NCBI GenBank assembly: GCA_034931985.1
Contig: JAYGHB010000018.1
Coordinates: 1-64,000, forward strand
Reading direction: 5' to 3'
Length of the DNA: 64,000 nt
Source: Halotia wernerae
Lineage (GTDB): Bacteria > Cyanobacteriota > Cyanobacteriia > Cyanobacteriales > Nostocaceae
Both the position numbers and the translations under genes were made by a program. The notes below the pieces were generated by a model. That model worked only from the letters and a program-made list of their open reading frames with translations. It had not been told where the DNA came from and searched no databases. This document shows, one piece after another, positions 62,727-64,000 of this stretch (positions within the stretch are counted from its first letter, which is position 1; each line of letters opens with the position of its first letter).

Positions 62727-63575
62727 TTGAAAACAGACAGTATCTTTTATCGGATCTTTCAAAGTATCCCCAGCACTTTCTTTGAACTGATTAACCAACC
62801 ACCGCACCTAGCTAGTGCTTATCAATTTTCCTCAGTAGAAGTCAAACAACTGGCGTTTAGAATCGATGGTGTCTTCCTCCCCAATACGCCACAGCTACCC
62901 ATCTATTTTGCCGAAGTCCAATTTCAACCAGACAAAAATTTCTACTCACGTTTGTTCACCGAAATCTTTAACTATCTCGACAAAACCGAATTAACTAACA
63001 CTTGGCGTGGTGTTGTCATCTTCCCAAACCGCAGCGTTGAGACAAAAGACACCGAAAGATATACAGAATTACTCAACTCCCAACGAGTGACTCGCGTCTA
63101 TCTAGATGAATTAAGCTCAATTGAGACATCATCAGTTGGCATACAGACAGTTAAACTGATTGTTGAACCGGAATCAACTGCGACAACAAAAGCTCTAGAA
63201 ATAGCTAACAATGCCCGACAGCAAATTGCAGATGTCGCTCAACAGAGGGAAATTATACAATTAATAGAGACGATATTAATTTACAAGTTGCCGCGATTGA
63301 GCCAGGAGGAAATCGGAAAAATGTTTGGAGCAAACGAGTTAAGGCAATCTAAATTTTACCAAGATGTTTTTGCAGAAGGTAAACAAGAAGGTAAACAAGA
63401 AGGTAGACAAGAAGGTAAACAAGAAGGCAGACAAGAAGGTAGACAAGAAGGTAAGTTAGAAACGATACCCCAGTTATTAGCGTTGGGTTTAAGTATTGAG
63501 CAGATAGCTCAAGCGTTAGGCTTGGACGAACAACTTGTTAGACAAGCTGCACAACCGAAATCCCAAAACAATTGA
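62727..63575 (+). CDS. Rpn family recombination-promoting nuclease-like protein (DUF2887)
   Basis: A 282-residue protein starting KTDSIFYRIFQSIPSTFFEL from a TTG at 62727, the usual family start. AFRIDGVFLP, LPIYFAEVQFQPDKNFYSRL give the D ... E-x-Q nuclease pattern. The C-terminal linker is seven 12-bp units (63375-63458) encoding E-G-K/R-Q repeats, then an IEQIAQALGLDEQLVRQ helix. These linkers vary in length by slippage. Exact function in cyanobacteria is unknown. Confidence 0.85.
   Translation: MKTDSIFYRIFQSIPSTFFELINQPPHLASAYQFSSVEVKQLAFRIDGVFLPNTPQLPIYFAEVQFQPDKNFYSRLFTEIFNYLDKTELTNTWRGVVIFPNRSVETKDTERYTELLNSQRVTRVYLDELSSIETSSVGIQTVKLIVEPESTATTKALEIANNARQQIADVAQQREIIQLIETILIYKLPRLSQEEIGKMFGANELRQSKFYQDVFAEGKQEGKQEGRQEGKQEGRQEGRQEGKLETIPQLLALGLSIEQIAQALGLDEQLVRQAAQPKSQNN
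63375..63458 (+). repeat. Seven-copy 12-bp tandem repeat in the Rpn-family gene
   Basis: Units GAAGGTAAACAA and GAAGGTAGACAA repeat seven times with exact 12-bp period (last unit GAAGGTAAGTTA). It keeps frame and encodes E-G-K-Q or E-G-R-Q. The first Rpn-type ORF (617-652) has a similar three-unit array of GAAGGTATTGAA. Confidence 0.9.
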
Positions 63576-63633
63576 TATATATTTGACGGGGCGCAAGACT
63601 CTGCGCCCCAATATTTTGCTGTATTTGACTCAG

Positions 63634-63915
63634 TTACGGGATTAAAATGTGACGGCTTAAAATACTGAACACCTCATCTGGATCACTGGTTGGTAGTAGT
63701 GGACTCCAGTCTTTAACGTTCGCATAGCCAATCACCTGCAAGAAGTGAATTGTACTGGTAACAACTTTGGGAGAACCAATCAGTAGATGTTTAATCGGCT
63801 CTCTCTTGGGCGATGGGTTTTCAGGAGATTGATTCAGGATGGGTGTATTTAAGTATTCGCCGCGCAAATACTGCTCTAAATTTGATTTGGCGAACTTTTT
63901 TACTTGTGTCATCAT
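63634..63915 (-). CDS. Conserved cyanobacterial hypothetical protein
   Basis: A 93-residue protein, possibly 92 if the second Met is used. MTQVKKFAKSNLEQYLRGEY and STIHFLQVIGYANVKDWSPL, ending RHILIP. I do not recognise a family with known function; the composition and clean start suggest a real gene. It is convergent with the Rpn-family gene. No signal or membrane segment. Confidence 0.7.
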   Translation of the reverse strand: MMTQVKKFAKSNLEQYLRGEYLNTPILNQSPENPSPKREPIKHLLIGSPKVVTSTIHFLQVIGYANVKDWSPLLPTSDPDEVFSILSRHILIP

Positions 63916-64000
63916 TATATTTGACTCCTATTGTGGGGGTTTAGAGAAGGCGATCGCAAACTCCTGTCCGGGGGCGATCGCCTTTCTCATACATATAGTG

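Overview
The window is a filamentous, probably heterocyst-forming cyanobacterial chromosome segment. The evidence is the dense scatter of the HIP1 octamer GCGATCGC, the moderate GC content, and many Nostoc-type short repeats (GC-rich palindromes, GGAGCAGGGGGAGCA runs, AACCGCAGAGGCGCAGAG runs, fold-back elements). Gene content agrees: cyanophycin genes cphB and cphA, a cyanobacterial-type hyp hydrogenase-maturation cluster with its upstream accessory genes, and cyanobacterium-specific hypothetical families. I saw no prophage, CRISPR array, rRNA or tRNA gene.

Layout. 1-5.9 kb: an Rpn-type nuclease-family ORF, larB, a peptide-type solute-binding lipoprotein, a PIN-like/PD-(D/E)XK-like gene pair, a TA-flanked fold-back element, ispF and trmD. 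5.9-10.8 kb: a block of palindromic repeats, then cphB-cphA and tatA. 10.8-19.6 kb: a RelE-type toxin-antitoxin pair, a Ser/Thr kinase, cbiT, cdsA, a DUF2993 protein, an rRNA pseudouridine synthase overlapping a RodZ-like gene, malQ, a Nudix hydrolase and ridA. 19.6-28.8 kb: a 21-bp tandem array, a PEP-CTERM phosphodiesterase, a hybrid histidine kinase, a phosphonate/phosphite-type ABC transporter (phnD-phnC-phnE), a metallophosphoesterase and a DUF421 protein. 29-36 kb: a cell-envelope glycosylation block of four multi-pass GT-C-type membrane proteins plus a DPM1-like GT2. 36-46 kb: a 1.2 kb gene-free stretch with a 233-bp inverted-repeat element, a polysaccharide deacetylase, a PhoD-like fragment, a J-domain protein, a CDGSH protein, an internally deleted quinone-reductase pseudogene, mrdA (PBP2), potA, a Uma2 protein and a VapBC-type pair. 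46.2-57.3 kb: the long minus-strand hyp cluster. 57.9-59.3 kb: a PRC-barrel protein and two small membrane proteins. 59.4-64 kb: a Uma2 protein, a sulfide/persulfide-detoxification cluster (truncated TauE/SafE, ETHE1-like dioxygenase, BLH-type phosphatase domain, divergent BigR/SqrR-like regulator) and a second Rpn-family protein.

How parts work together. The minus-strand run from the TPR gene through two tiny membrane proteins, a NifU-Rieske fusion, a lectin-fold-like protein, an NHL-repeat protein and hypF-C-D-E-A-B looks like one maturation locus for [NiFe] hydrogenase; no structural hydrogenase genes are in the window. cphB and cphA form the cyanophycin breakdown/synthesis pair. The GT2 can supply polyprenyl-phosphate sugars to the neighbouring GT-C enzymes. 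The most interesting loci are the extended hyp cluster with its extra lectin-like gene, the BigR-like cluster with a broken transporter whose break lies in a 16-mer repeated 1 kb away, the PIN/PD-(D/E)XK pair, the PRC-barrel membrane trio and the 21-bp tandem array. I do not see a clear-cut wholly new system.
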